A DNA stretch of 64,000 nt from Tupaia tana (lineage: Eukaryota; Chordata; Mammalia; Scandentia; Tupaiidae), in contig JAKSZU010000026.1 in NCBI GenBank assembly GCA_026018925.1, positions 15,987,127 to 16,051,126 on the forward strand, read 5' to 3'. The position numbers and the translations under genes were made by a program. Positions within the stretch are counted from its first letter, which is position 1; each line of letters opens with the position of its first letter. This document shows positions 29,876-39,970 of this stretch, piece after piece. The notes under the pieces are model-generated. The model made no database searches. It was not told the DNA's origin and saw only the letters and a program-made list of their open reading frames with translations.

Positions 29876-30021
29876 AGGTATACCTCTCTTTAAGCAGATC
29901 CACTCTAAAAATGATGTTTCTCCTTCTTTCTTTTTTTCTTTCTTTGTTTTTTTTTTCTTTTTAATGAACGTGAGAGAGGTATTTCAGGCAGGGTCCCAGC
30001 GTGCTGTGATCCTCCTGCCAT

Positions 30022-30168
30022 AGCACAGCAATAATGCAACACGCTGCAAGGCTGGTCCACATGGGAAGGTTCTGGGTTCGCATCCAGGGACCCCCTTGAC
30101 TACACCAGGCACATACGTGCCTGTGATCCAGCGCTGCCTAAAGTTGGTGGTAGATCCCAGCAAGAAGA
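30022..30168 (+). mobile_element. SINE-C, partial
   Basis: CAGCAATAATGCAACACGCTGC, GGTTCTGGGTTCGCATCCAGG, CCCTTGACTACACCAGG; cut at the next SINE. Confidence 0.75.
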
Positions 30169-30437
30169 GGGACCAGCAGTTAGCGTAATGGCTATGTCAC
30201 TGAACTCCCATGTAATCGACCGCAGTTTGAGTCCCGGACCCGATGGATTAAACTCACGCCGGGCGCATGTGTGTACATGCCCAAGATCCCGAGAGGAGAA
30301 TGGAGGAGAAGGGATTGTGGCATGGCCATCCCCCCTGGGGGTGATTTCTCCCTTTCTGTCTCTCTGTCTCTCTCTGTCTTTCTGGCAAGTGCATGCAACC
30401 TATAGCAAAATCCTCTCCAAAAACAACAAAAGAAACA
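30169..30437 (+). mobile_element. SINE-A, young
   Basis: Complete copy, GGGACCAGCAGTTAGCGTAATGG to CCTATAGCAAAATCCTCTCC. Confidence 0.9.
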
Positions 30438-30448
30438 TAACCACTCGG

Positions 30449-30640
30449 TGCCGGCAGGTGGCATGGTGGTTAAGGAACTGGACTCCCACATGAATGACGG
30501 TGGTTTGAGTCCTGAACCTAGTGGCTTGCTTTCTCACTCCCCACCCCCCTTTCTCTCTCTGGTCAAAGTAATAATAATAATAATAATAACAACAACAACA
30601 ATAAATAAAATTAAATAATTCTTTTTTAAAAAATAGAAGA
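30449..30640 (+). mobile_element. SINE-B, T+ tail
   Basis: GTGCCGGCAGGTGGCATGG head, GGTCAAAGTAATAATAAT expansion, then AATAAAATTAAATAATTCTTTTTTAAAA. Confidence 0.88.
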
Positions 30641-30699
30641 AGCACTGGTTTTTAAATAATAAAAATAAAACACTCTACTTTCTCCTATTAAGAGCCAGA

Positions 30700-30815
30700 A
30701 CCTCCCCCCAAAATATGCATCTGGTTGGAATCCCAGCTCCACCTCTTAGCTCTGTGACCCTGGACAAGTTACTTGACATCTCTGAACCTCAGTTTCTCAA
30801 ACTCATAAACTGGAG
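30700..30815 (+). mobile_element. MIR relic
   Basis: GGAATCCCAGCTCCACCTC, TGTGACCCTGGACAAGTTAC and GAACCTCAGTTTCTC: clear sense MIR. Confidence 0.85.
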
Positions 30816-30823
30816 CTCAAGAA

Positions 30824-30990
30824 CACCAGCAGGTGGCGTGGTGGTTAAGGCACTGAACACTCCCACGTAGCCAACCACGGTTCAAGTCCCAGACCTGGTG
30901 ACCTGTGAGCCCCTGGTGTCCTCAGGAAGTAGGGGGACCTCCTAGTGTGAATCTGTCTCTCTTATTCATAAAGAAAGAAAGGTAAAAGGA
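30824..30990 (+). mobile_element. SINE with unusual 3' part
   Basis: Head ACACCAGCAGGTGGCGTGGTGG (CTCF-like 13-mer at 30826-30838) and box B, but then GTGTCCTCAGGAAGTAGGG and CTCTTATTCATAAAG, close to no other copy here except the SINE-C end. Probably a head-tail recombinant. Confidence 0.65.
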
Positions 30991-31137
30991 ATAAAAAGAT
31001 GTAATCATTGCCCTCCACGAGAGTTACTGTCCAGTTAGGAAGACAATTTATGACCCAGAGCAGAATTCCTTAAGGCTTGGTTACACCTGCTCCTTCTCTG
31101 CGTACGCTTAACTAGTTCATGTTATACTGTTATTTGA

Positions 31138-31240
31138 AATCTCACTCTTCCCCCTCCCGTGTCTCTTTCTGGTCAAATTAAAATAAATGAATGAATAAAT
31201 AAAATAAAATAATTCTTTAAAATAAAAAAAAAAACCTACC
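31138..31240 (+). mobile_element. SINE-B, 5' truncated
   Basis: Only the C/T tract and CTGGTCAAATTAAAATAAATG...TAATTCTTTAAAATAAAA remain. Confidence 0.75.
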
Positions 31241-31289
31241 TCAAAAAACTTCTTTTGTTGTTTTTGCTTTGGTGAGATTTAAATGAAAA

Positions 31290-31740
31290 AAAAAAATCTT
31301 TAAAGCTAGGGTAGAGCCCGTTCCGCTGGTAGGCTCTTCATTAATTACCACAGGGCTCCCGGCGCTGTTGACGTTTATCTCTGATGTTTGTCTTTACAGA
31401 AATCATAAATCTGGTTCTGATTATCACCTCACGTCCGGATTTTTCTTAAGGATTCACAGTTTCATTCTTTTATCTGTTCTCTAAAATATGATCCAATTTA
31501 CAAAACTTTGACTTACAACTCTGCTAGAAGCCCAGCTGGTGCGTAAAATCCTGCGCTTCCGCAGCCCTGCCACACCACGCTGCGCAGGTCCCCGGGGACC
31601 CAGCGACAAGCGGGATCTTCAGTTCTTTTGCACAATAAAAGATCCTCTTGTAAAATGAGCAACAGCAGATCATGCAACTGTGAGGACAATCCATTTTCCC
31701 ATTTAACGCAAGCGCCTCCAGTATCTCATTCCCACAGGGG
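31290..31740. promoter_or_regulatory. Candidate conserved non-coding element
   Basis: SINE-free, with CTTCATTAATTACCAC, GAAATCATAAATCTGG, CTGATTATCACC and a GC-rich patch CTGCGCAGGTCCCCGGGG. No exon signature. Enhancer role is inference. Confidence 0.4.
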
Positions 31741-31819
31741 AGGCCACAGAGTCACCTGAGAGTGGTTAGACCTTTCCCGTCAGTGACTTCTCGAGGCTTG
31801 CCTACTTGGATATTCTCAA

Positions 31820-31871
31820 AGGCACGGAACTATGCTGGCGGCCCTTCCCTCAGCTTCCTCATCTGTAAAAA
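31820..31871 (+). mobile_element. MIR relic, host of the next SINE
   Basis: CCTCAGCTTCCTCATCTGTAA is sense MIR; it may resume after 32189. Confidence 0.55.
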
Positions 31872-31881
31872 CCCAGTACCC

Positions 31882-32179
31882 GGGGGACCAGCAGTTAGCA
31901 TAATGGCTATGTCTCTGGACTCCCATGTAGTTGACCACGGTTCGTGTCCTGGACCCAGTGGCTTAAAACTCACGCCAGGCGCGTGTGCGTGCGTGCCCAA
32001 GATCCCGAGAGGAGAATGGAGGAGAAGGGATTGCGGCGTGACCATCCCCCCAGGGAGTGATTTCTCGCTTTCTGTCTCTCTGTCTTTCTGTCTTTCTCTG
32101 TCTGTCTGGTGAACGCACATGACCTATAGCAAAAACCTTTCCAAAATAAAAAACAAAAAACAAAAACAAACAAACAAAG
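31882..32179 (+). mobile_element. SINE-A, young
   Basis: Complete; tail of AAACA repeats. TSD CCCAGTACCC at 31872-31881 and 32180-32189. Confidence 0.93.
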
Positions 32180-32230
32180 CCCAGTACCCTCCAGGCAGGT
32201 GAAAGTACTTGGTTCAGTAAATAAAATAAA

Positions 32231-32338
32231 AGGGATTATGGCATGGCCATTTCCCCTGGGGTGGTGGTAGGGGGTGATTTCTCTCTTTCTCTCTCTCTAG
32301 CAAGCACATGCAGCAAGCAAAAATCTCTAAAAAGAAAA
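32231..32338 (+). mobile_element. SINE-A, 5' truncated
   Basis: AGGGATTATGGCATGGCC, CCCCTGGGGTGG, C/T repeat, GCAAAAATCTCTAAAAAG. Confidence 0.75.
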
Positions 32339-32522
32339 ACACTCCAGGGATGTGCATGCATTCCCATTGTCCTAACGGGATGGGGAAATGGAAAAAAAAG
32401 GGATGGCAGCATGACCATGCCCTATTTAGGGGTGCTGTCTCTCTCTCTCTCTCCCTTCCCCTCTCCCTCTGTGGATGCTCATAATGTCTATCTTTCCCCC
32501 TCAAAAAAAAAAAAAATAAAGG
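32339..32522 (+). mobile_element. SINE-D, 5' truncated
   Basis: CCTAACGGGATGGGGAAATGG, GACCATGCCCTATTTAGGG, long C/T run and an A tail. Confidence 0.75.
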
Positions 32523-32547
32523 TGCAACGAGGTTGAGGCTGTTCTGT

Positions 32548-32582
32548 GTCACACACACGCGCGCGCGTGCACACACACACTT
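32548..32582. repeat. (CA)n/(CG)n alternating tract
   Basis: Alternating purine-pyrimidine with CGCGCGCG core, Z-DNA prone. Confidence 0.95.
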
Positions 32583-32589
32583 GCAGCAG

Positions 32590-33540
32590 CAGCAGGTCCC
32601 GGGACCCAAATACTTCAGCCTTTTTGAAGGAAACAACCAGCAATGTAACCCAGGGGATGCATTTCCGGCACCTCCTGGCTTCAGAATTAGGCAAAAAAAA
32701 AAAAGTTAGCTCAGTCCAAATGACTCCATCGGATCTGTCTGCTCCTCTCACAGAGCCTGGCCCCCGAGAGCCCTTCCTGCAGTGGAGGAAAGGCCTGGGT
32801 GCACCCCCAGGCAGGGGCGCAGGGCCAGAGACTGAGTCCTCCCTGCCCTGGAAGAGAGCTGGTTGTGCACAGGCCTCGCCAGCTCCAGCCTCGTCCCACG
32901 GAGGGTACTAAATAGAGACGGGATGTTGGGGGAGAGCAGGGCAAGTGGATGGGGGCCTGCGGGAGTCGGGGTGAGCATGTGAGGGACCCTGGAGAGAGGA
33001 AGGGGAGCTGCAGAGACCATCGGCACCCACAGGCCGGGTGTCCCTGCCTGGCTGTCACACTGCCTTCCGCAGCACGCACTCGGAGGCTGCTTGAGTAACC
33101 GTGCTGATCTGTGTGCATCCCGAGGGGGAGCCCCTCAGCTTCCTCTCTAATCAGGTCGCTCCTCTCATTTAGACGGTTTAATGTACCATCCCTCATAGTG
33201 GGACACGCCATGTCAACCCCTCAGCTGCTCAGAGGAGCTGCTTTTCCTCTCCGAGGCTCGAGGCTCGTTTCCTTCTACCTCTGCCCAAGATGCTCACCTG
33301 GACCCTGGGAAGGTTGCCCCAAGCTCCCACTGGCCTCTGCCTGCCTCCTCTGCAGTGCCAGAGGGCTGACCCTAAGGCATAGGTTTGCCCCTGCCAAAAA
33401 CCCTCTAAGCCTTCAGGCCCCCTCCAACTACAGCCCGAGGCCTACGTGGCTCTTGCCCTAGTTCCCTCCCGTGAAGTCTCCTGCGCTGTCTTTCCCAGCT
33501 TCCGAGAAAGTGCCAAGAATGACAGTGAGATAACCACTCT
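32590..33540. other. GC-rich SINE-free sequence
   Basis: About 0.95 kb without a recent repeat. Frames up to 166 codons overlap on both strands with no recognised domain. No gene is supported. Confidence 0.35.
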
Positions 33541-33716
33541 GTCCGTGATAACGAGCATCTGGACCATGGTGGACGTGACCCTCCATTAGGCCGACCCACA
33601 GGGGAGGTTCCCACGTTCGTGTCCAGAGACCTCCCTGAGCGTACCTGGCATGCCTGCCCTTGCAATCCAGGGCTAGCAGAAGCCAGAGGTGTGTCATGGC
33701 ATCAAAACCCAATTGG
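33541..33716 (+). mobile_element. SINE-C, partial
   Basis: GACCTCCCTGAGCGTACCTGG and CAATCCAGGGCTAGCAGAAGCC; the 3' C/T part is missing. Confidence 0.7.
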
Positions 33717-33979
33717 AGGGAGCAGCAGATGGTGTAATGGTTACATTGCTGGACTCCCACATAGTCGACTGAAGTTTGAGTCCCGGACCCGGCGGCTTAA
33801 AACTCATCCCGGGCACATGTGCGTGCGTGCCCAAGATCCTGAGATGAGAATGGAGGAGAAGGGATTGTGGTGTGGCCACCTCACTGGTGGGTGATTTCTC
33901 ACTTTCTGTCTCTGTCTCTCTGGCAAGCTCATGTGCCCTATAGCAAAAATCTCTCCTAAAAACAAAATAACAACAAAAA
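33717..33979 (+). mobile_element. SINE-A
   Basis: Head GGGAGCAGCAGATGGTGTAATGG to CCCTATAGCAAAAATCTCTCC and an AACAA tail. Confidence 0.9.
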
Positions 33980-34246
33980 ATCCTATTGGAAAATAATTGT
34001 CACAGCAACTATAAGTTTCTTGTAGTATAACATTAATAAAGGGAATACTGTATTGGAAATAAAATTTGATTTTATATATCACTATTCAGAGAGCTGAACT
34101 CTCTCTGTCTCACTCATGGAAGAAAAACAGAAAGAAAGTAGAGAAAAAAACAGAAAGAGAGATCCATTTCAGACAGCCATCATACAAACCTAATGGAGAA
34201 AAAGGATTCAGAGTGCTCATTTTCTTTTTTAAAAACCACTTTATTG

Positions 34247-34410
34247 GGGCCCGGCAGGTGGCGTGGTGGTTAAAGGGCACTGGACTCCCACATGGCTGAC
34301 TGCAGTTCGAGTCCTGAACCTGGTGGCTTGCTTTCTCGCTGCTTCTCCCCTCATCCCCCGCAGTCTGTCCCTCTCTGGTCAAATTAAAATAAAATAAATA
34401 AATAAAGTTT
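34247..34410 (+). mobile_element. SINE-B with TSD
   Basis: GGGCCCGGCAGGTGGCGTGG head, GGTCAAATTAAAATAAAATAA tail. AAAAACCACTTTATTG (34231-34246) is repeated with one change at 34411-34426. Confidence 0.93.
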
Positions 34411-34439
34411 AAAAACCACTTTACTGATATGATTAACAC

Positions 34440-34985
34440 GTAAAGAGCCGTACATGTGTAAGGTAAACTCGGTGAGTGTGGGGATAAGTTAGCGCCCACA
34501 GAGCCCTCGCGGGAGAGCTCATTTCTCTAACTAGCAAGGCCGCCAGTGGCAGTGGCTCTGGATAAACCGTATTTTCGCATCAGGAAGAGTGTCCTGTCCT
34601 TTGTTTGTGGTCTTAATCTGGGAGATGAATGGGACACACAGCTTATTTTTCCTGTTGAGAAGTACGGAAAGGTCTCCGTGTTCACCGACGGGGGAAGCCA
34701 AAGGAAGCCACTTAAGTCGTCCTAGCCGATATCGAGCTTGGAATCCAGGAAGAATTAATTGATAACAAGGGTCATTAATCCCCAGAGCAGGATGCCACCA
34801 GCACAGATAATAGAATTTCAATTATTGGAGGGCTTCTTGTCTCTGACGCCCTCCTGTTTCTACAAGACAGTGTTTAACTACCGCAGCCCTTAGGGCGTCC
34901 TCCCCACGGCCCTGTGCCCTGTCGTACACAGTTCTCCTCATCCTCTGACCTTGGAAACACTTACTGTCCATGCCCCGCCTTGCAG
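34440..34985. promoter_or_regulatory. Candidate conserved non-coding element
   Basis: SINE-free. Core near 34750-34830 has AGAATTAATTGATAACAAGG, TCATTAATCCCC (OTX/bicoid-like) and AATTTCAATTATTGGAGG. A 96-codon minus-strand frame (34531-34821) crosses it but looks accidental. Regulatory role is inference. Confidence 0.45.
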
Positions 34986-34987
34986 AG

Positions 34988-35024
34988 CGTGTGTGTGCGT
35001 GCGTGTGTGTGTGTGTGTGAAGGA
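34988..35024. repeat. (TG)n
   Basis: Simple TG repeat. Confidence 0.95.
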
Positions 35025-35096
35025 CAGAGAGACAGAGATCCCAGAATCCTTGAGGGTGGGAGCCATGTCCTATACTTAGCAGTCTCCATTAAAATG

Positions 35097-35100
<4 letters not shown>

Positions 35101-35132
<32 letters not shown>

Positions 35133-35561
35133 ATGATTTATTGGGACCAGCAGTTAGCATAATGGCTATGTTGCTGGACTTCCATGTAATCGACCACAGT
35201 TTGAGTCCCGGATCCAGTGGCTTAAACTCACGCCAGGCGCATGTGCGTGCATGCCCAAGATCCCGAGAAGAGAATGGAGGAGAATGGATTGTGGCGTGGC
35301 CATCCCCTCTGGGGGGTGATTTCTCGCTTTCTATCTCTCTGTCTCTCTCTGTCTTTCTGGCAAGCGCACACGCCCTATAGCAAAAACCTCTCAAAAATTT
35401 TTTATTTAATTTTATTCACTATTATTATTTTCTTTTATTTGACCAGAGAGAGAGAGAGAGAAAGGGAAAGTGAGAAAGCAAGCCGCCAGGTCCCAGATTT
35501 GAACCACGGTTGGTCGTGTGGGGAGTCCAGCATCCTAACCACCACGCCTCCTGCTTGTCCC
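35101..35561 (-). mobile_element. SINE-B split by a SINE-A
   Basis: Tail part 35101-35142 (long T run), body and head 35396-35561. The minus-strand head GGGACAAGCAGGAGGCGTGG is intact. Confidence 0.8.
35143..35395 (+). mobile_element. SINE-A, young, in a SINE-B tail
   Basis: Complete copy GGGACCAGCAGTTAGCATAATGG to CCCTATAGCAAAAACCTCTC; almost no A tail of its own. Confidence 0.9.
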
Positions 35562-35631
35562 TTAAGATGTCTTTATAAAGTATTTCTTTCACATCATTTC
35601 TCTCACAGTGAAAAGTTGTCAAAGTGCACAG

Positions 35632-35815
35632 GGGCCCAGCCCCAGTGATGGGAGAGCCTTGGTGCATGAGGGTGGGGCCGTGCAGGAGGCCCTGGTGTGG
35701 TTCCCAGGCCAACCTGGAAACCGGCCAGGTGCAGTGGAGCACACCTGTAATCCGCCCAACTGGGGGGCCGGGACCGGAGGATAACGGCATGGTGTGAACC
35801 CGTCACAAAATGCCT
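35632..35815 (+). mobile_element. Second tRNA-like/7SL-like chimera
   Basis: GGCCCAGCCCCAGTGATGG resembles a tRNA head with GTTCCCAGG in box B position, then GGCCAGGTGCAGTGGAGC and ACACCTGTAATCCGCCCAAC, as in a 7SL Alu-domain. Decayed and lacking an A tail. Confidence 0.55.
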
Positions 35816-35849
35816 CCCTATCGTTTTCTCTCCCATAAAAGGAAAACTC

Positions 35850-36106
35850 AGAGGCTGACAGTGGCACGTGGTGACCACAACACTCTGGGAGGCTGACCAC
35901 AAGGGTATGTTCCAAGTTCGGGTATGGAGACCTCTCTGAGTGCATCAGATATGCCCATACCCATGGACCAAGGCTGAGCGGTGCTGGCGTGGACTGTGGT
36001 GTGGAGACCCTGCTAGGGGGTGTGGTCTCTCTGTGTCTGTATTTCTCTCTCTCTCTTGGTCTCTCTTGCTGATGGAAGAAATAAGTAAAATTTACTTTAA
36101 AAAAGA
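35850..36106 (+). mobile_element. SINE-C
   Basis: GAGGCTGACAGTGGCACGTGG, GAGACCTCTCTGAGTGCATC, GAGACCCTGCTAGGGGG and the end GGAAGAAATAAGTAAAATTTACTTTAAAA. Confidence 0.85.
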
Positions 36107-36117
36107 GAGAAGGAATG

Positions 36118-36352
36118 GGACCAGCAGTTAGCATAATGGCTATGTCGCTGGACTCTCACATAGCCGACCGTGGTTCGAGTCCCCGACCCGGTGGCTTGAA
36201 ACTCACTCCGAGTGCGTGTGCGTGTGTGCCCAAGATCCCGAGAGAAGAACGGAGGAGAAGGGATTGCAGTGTGGCTATCCCCCCCAGGGGGTGATTTCTC
36301 GCTTTCTGTCTGTCTCTCTCTCTCTCTCTGTCTGGTGAGTGCACACGCCTAT

Positions 36353-36391
<39 letters not shown>

Positions 36392-36405
36392 AGAGAGAGA
36401 GAGAA
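36118..36405 (+). mobile_element. SINE-A, tail running into (GA)n
   Basis: Head GGACCAGCAGTTAGCATAATGG; about 33 A then GA repeats. Confidence 0.9.
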
Positions 36406-36406
36406 G

Positions 36407-36585
36407 GGGGCCAGCAGGTGGCATGGTGGTTAAGGGCACTAGATTCTCACATGGCTGACCGCGGTTCGAGTCCCAGACCTGGCAGCTTGCTTTGTCACTC
36501 CTCCCCCCCCCACTCTCTCATTCTGTTCCTCTCTGGTCAAATAAAAATAAATAAATAAAGTTAAGTAAAATACTTCTTAAAAAAA
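36407..36585 (+). mobile_element. SINE-B
   Basis: GGGGCCAGCAGGTGGCATGG (CTCF-like 13-mer 36411-36423), GGTCAAATAAAAATAAATAA, AAAATACTTCTTAAAA. Confidence 0.9.
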
Positions 36586-36596
36586 AGAGAGAGAGA

Positions 36597-36628
<32 letters not shown>
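36586..36628. repeat. (GA)n
   Basis: GA microsatellite between two SINEs. Confidence 0.95.
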
Positions 36629-36632
<4 letters not shown>

Positions 36633-36843
36633 CAGCAGATGGCATGGAGGTTAAGGTGCTAGATCCCACATGACTGGCTGCACAGTTCGAAACCTGGACC
36701 CAGCAATTTGAAAATCACACCAGATGCATGTGCCCAAAATCCCAAGAAGAGAATGGAGAAGGGATTGCAGTGTGGCCACCCCCCCCCCCCAAAGTGATTT
36801 CTCATTTTCCCTTTCTGTTTCTGGTGATTGCACATGCCCTACA

Positions 36844-36881
<38 letters not shown>

Positions 36882-36882
36882 T
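36629..36882 (+). mobile_element. SINE-A, older, with (GA)n tail
   Basis: GGGTCAGCAGATGGCATGG head, shortened middle, CCCTACAGGGAAAGAGAG tail. Confidence 0.82.
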
Positions 36883-36889
36883 TTTTTTT

Positions 36890-36979
36890 TTTTAGTTGCA
36901 TAGGCAGTGTTAGCTAGCATGAATTCCCCAGGGGTAGCTGCACAGTTCAAGTCCCAAATCCAGAGGCTTAAAAATCATG

Positions 36980-37017
<38 letters not shown>

Positions 37018-37155
37018 GTGTGTGTGCGTCTCAAAATCTCTAGAGGAGAATAGAAAAGGGATTGCAGTGTGGGTATGGCCATCCCCCGTGAGGTGATTTC
37101 TCTCTCTCTCTCTGGTGAGCACACATGCCTCTAACAAAAACTTAAAAAAAAAAAA
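36890..37155 (+). mobile_element. SINE-A, older, with internal (TG)n
   Basis: Decayed head, then a TG repeat at 36980-37028 in the GTGTGCG position, body, CCTCTAACAAAAACTT and an A tail. Confidence 0.78.
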
Positions 37156-37675
37156 TGCACAGGTAACATTCGTTCATTGTAGAAAACCCAGAAAAATCCT
37201 GACATGCCATAAGAAACTAAAAAAATCATCCATAACCTCTCTACCCAGAAAGACTCAGTGCTGACATCTTCCCACAGTTCTTTTCATTTGTTTTTAAATG
37301 CAGCCAAGCGTAAAAGCATGCAAACTATTCCCCAAAAAAGTGGAATCTAAAGGAGAAAGTGCCTATTTTCCCTCTCCCTTAGCCTTCTGCACAAGGGTAA
37401 ACACTGTTAACTCTTTAGTGTGATTCTGTCGAACCTCTGTCCCTGCATTTGCAGACAATCATGTGTGTATAGATACATATATAGTATTTTAAAAAAAACA
37501 GACAAGTTAGCATACAAGGTGGGTTACTGTTTTTCACTCAATATTATATCTTGGAGCTTTGGTACCGACACCTTTTGATTGTCCTTGTCCTCTTTGACAA
37601 CTGGAGGACATTCCTCTGCGTCATCAAGCAATTCATAGACCCACTCACATACCGGAGGCATTTAGGTCATGCCTT
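37156..37675 (-). mobile_element. L1M-type relic, first part
   Basis: AAACCCAGAAAAATCC, GGTAAACACTGTTAACTC, GTTACTGTTTTTCACTC and TTGTCCTTGTCC resemble antisense L1M 3' sequence. It continues past the LTR at 38341. Confidence 0.55.
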
Positions 37676-38340
37676 CATCTGTTTTTCTGCTGCTATAACA
37701 GAATACCCCAGACTGGGTAATTCATAAAGAAAATAGATTTATTTGGCTCATAGTTCTGGAGGCTGGGAAGTCCGAGAATATAGCTTTGGCATCTGGTTAG
37801 GGCCACTTCCCATGGCAGAAAGGCAAGTGACTGTGTGAGATGGAGAAAAAAATGGAGTTGAACTCGTCTTAGCAGGAACCCACTCTCAACATAACTAATG
37901 CTTAACGACATTAATCTGTTCAGGAGGGCAGCACTCTCCTACCCTAATCACCTCCTAAAGAGCCCACCTCTTGGGACCAGCAGATGGCATGGTGGTTAAG
38001 GCACTGAATTCCCACATGGCCACTGAGTCCCAGACCCAGTGTTTTGAAAATCACACTGTGTGTGTGTGTGTGTGTGCGCGTGTGCGCGCATGCGCACGCG
38101 CGTGTGTCCAAAATCCCAAGAGGAAAATGGAGGTGATGGGATTATGGTATCCCCCTTGGGGGTAATTTCTCACTTTCCCTCTTTCTGTCTCTCTCTCTCT
38201 GTCTCTCCAACAAGTTCACATGCCTTATGGCAAACACACACACAAACAACAAAAAAAAGAGATCCCACATCTTAATACTGTCACATTGTGGGGGTCAAGC
38301 TTCCACATGAGTTTTGGAAGGGATATTCAAACTATAGCAG
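37676..38340 (-). mobile_element. MST-like LTR split by a SINE
   Basis: GCTGCTATAACAGAATACCCC, ACTGGGTAATTCATAAAG, GTTCTGGAGGCTGGGAAGTC; after the SINE, CTTAATACTGTCACATTG and ATTCAAACTATAGC. Antisense MaLR. Confidence 0.88.
37973..38259 (+). mobile_element. SINE-A in the LTR, with internal (TG)n
   Basis: TTGGGACCAGCAGATGGCATGG head. Z-DNA-like TG/CG stretch at 38058-38106. TSD AGCCCACCTCTT against ATCCCACATCTT. Confidence 0.87.
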
Positions 38341-39044
38341 GTCATTTCCAAGTTATCACTAATACAAAACGTATATCATGGTCTACTCTGGTAAGTATTT
38401 TGTGGAATAGATTCAAAGAAGTGAAATTGTAGAGTCACTGAAATACACAAGTTAAATTTGGACAGAGTTGTCCAATTTCTCTCCAAAGCAGGCTGTATCA
38501 AATTATCCTTCCACTAGCAGTGCATGAGATCTGCTTCCCCACTCCCTTATCTTGCCAACACTGGAAATTATCAATCTTCAACTTTTTGTGTGTGGCCAAT
38601 TTCAAGAGTGAATGTGGTATATCATCTTACTCTGCAGTTCCCTGATTACTGTGAAGCTGGGCATCTTTTCATATGTTTATTGGCCATCAGCCTTCTTTCT
38701 ATACATATGCATGCATACACACTTTTTAAGTGTACCCCCTTCACTCCCCACTTTGTTGTCATCTGCTTTTTTTTTTTCCATCCACTGTACATCAGGAATG
38801 TCTTTCTTTGTCAACAGGCACACTTTTGCATCATTCTTGATAATCGTATCATGTGACAGCATCGTGAACTTTTTAATCAATTTCATATTGTTGGGCAATT
38901 TCATATTGAAATCAATTCTCTATCTTTTGCTTTTTTTTTGCCAAAACTGTGGTGAATATCCTTACAGCCAAACGATACACTGAACACTTTATTTCCTTGG
39001 GATGAATTCCTTGGAGTGGAATCTCTGGCCAAGGACATGAATAT
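38341..39044 (-). mobile_element. L1M-type relic, second part
   Basis: GTTGTCCAATTTCTCTCC, TCCACTAGCAGTGCATGAG, CTTATCTTGCCAACACTGG, CATCTTTTCATATGTTTATTGG: antisense L1 3' region. It resumes at 39971. Confidence 0.8.
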
Positions 39045-39220
39045 TGGCCCAACCGCAATGGCACAGGCAGTAGGACGCCACCGCATAATGTCATATGAGA
39101 AGGCCCAGGGTTCAGATCTTGGGTTGACCAGAACATTCTGAGTACACCACGGCTGTGCCCATAGCCCTGGTAGGTTGGACAGCTGCAGAGAAGCGTAGGG
39201 GTAGATTTCTTTGTAAGAGC
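39045..39220 (+). mobile_element. Degraded SINE-C
   Basis: GCAATGGCACAGGCAGTAGG, CCCAGGGTTCAGATCTTGGG, GAGTACACCACGGCTGTGCCC. Most of the 3' part is lost. Confidence 0.5.
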
Positions 39221-39355
39221 ATGCAGGGCCAACAGATGGTATAGCAGGTTCGTCTCTGGACTTCCACATGGCCGACCACAGTTCAAGTCCCAGACCCGGT
39301 GGCTTGAAACTCATGCAAGGCACGTGTGTGTGTGTGTGCAAGATCCCAGAAGGAT

Positions 39356-39622
39356 CGGAAGCAGCAGATGGTGTAATGGTAACGTCACTGACTCCCATGT
39401 GGCTGATCACAGTTCAAGTCCTGGACTCAACAGCTTGAAACTCATGCTTGGTGCATGTGTGTGTGTTCCCAAAATCCCAAGAGGAGAGAAGGAGGAGAAG
39501 GGATTGTGATGTGGCCATCCCTCATAGGAGATGATTTCTTTCTTTCCATCTCTCTGTGTCTCTCTTTCTCTTCAGTGAGCACACGTGCCCTATAGCAAAA
39601 AATTTTCTCTTTAAAAAGAAAA
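39356..39622 (+). mobile_element. SINE-A nested in SINE-A
   Basis: GGAAGCAGCAGATGGTGTAATGG to CCCTATAGCAAAAAATTTTC. AGATCCCAG occurs on both sides. Confidence 0.88.
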
Positions 39623-39632
39623 GATCCCAGGG

Positions 39633-39812
39633 GGCTGGCAGGTGGCAAGGTGGTTAAGGGCACTGTATTCCCACATAGCTGACCACAGTTCAAGTCCCAG
39701 ACCTAGCAACTTGCTTTCTCACATTCCCTCTGTCTCTCTCACACACACACCCTGTCCCTCTCTTATCAAATTCAAATAAATAAATAAATAAAGTTAAATT
39801 TAAAAAGAAAAA
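39633..39812 (+). mobile_element. SINE-B nested in SINE-A
   Basis: GGGCTGGCAGGTGGCAAGGTGG, C/T tract, TATCAAATTCAAATAAATAA and AAAGTTAAATTTAAAAAG. Confidence 0.88.
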
Positions 39813-39970
39813 AAGTCCTAGGAGAAGAATAGAGAAGAAATTGCAGCATGACCATCCCCGGACCACCACCCACCCGGGGCGATTTCTTTCCTTCTCACTC
39901 TCTTTGTCTCTCTTTCTCCAGCAAGTGCATGTGCCCTAAGGCAAAAACCTCTGGAAAAAAAAGAAACGAG

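Larger units (their letters stand above)
39228..39970 (+). mobile_element. Outer SINE-A split by two younger SINEs
   Basis: First part 39228-39350 (head to AAGATCCCAG), second part 39816-39970 (CCTAGGAGAAGAATAGAG to GCAAAAACCTCTGG and A tail). SINE-A 39356-39622 and SINE-B 39633-39812 lie inside. Confidence 0.82.

Noticed and set aside
32711..33211. 166-codon minus-strand frame in GC-rich DNA
   Set aside because: Chance frames on both strands are expected at this GC content; no domain or codon signal seen.
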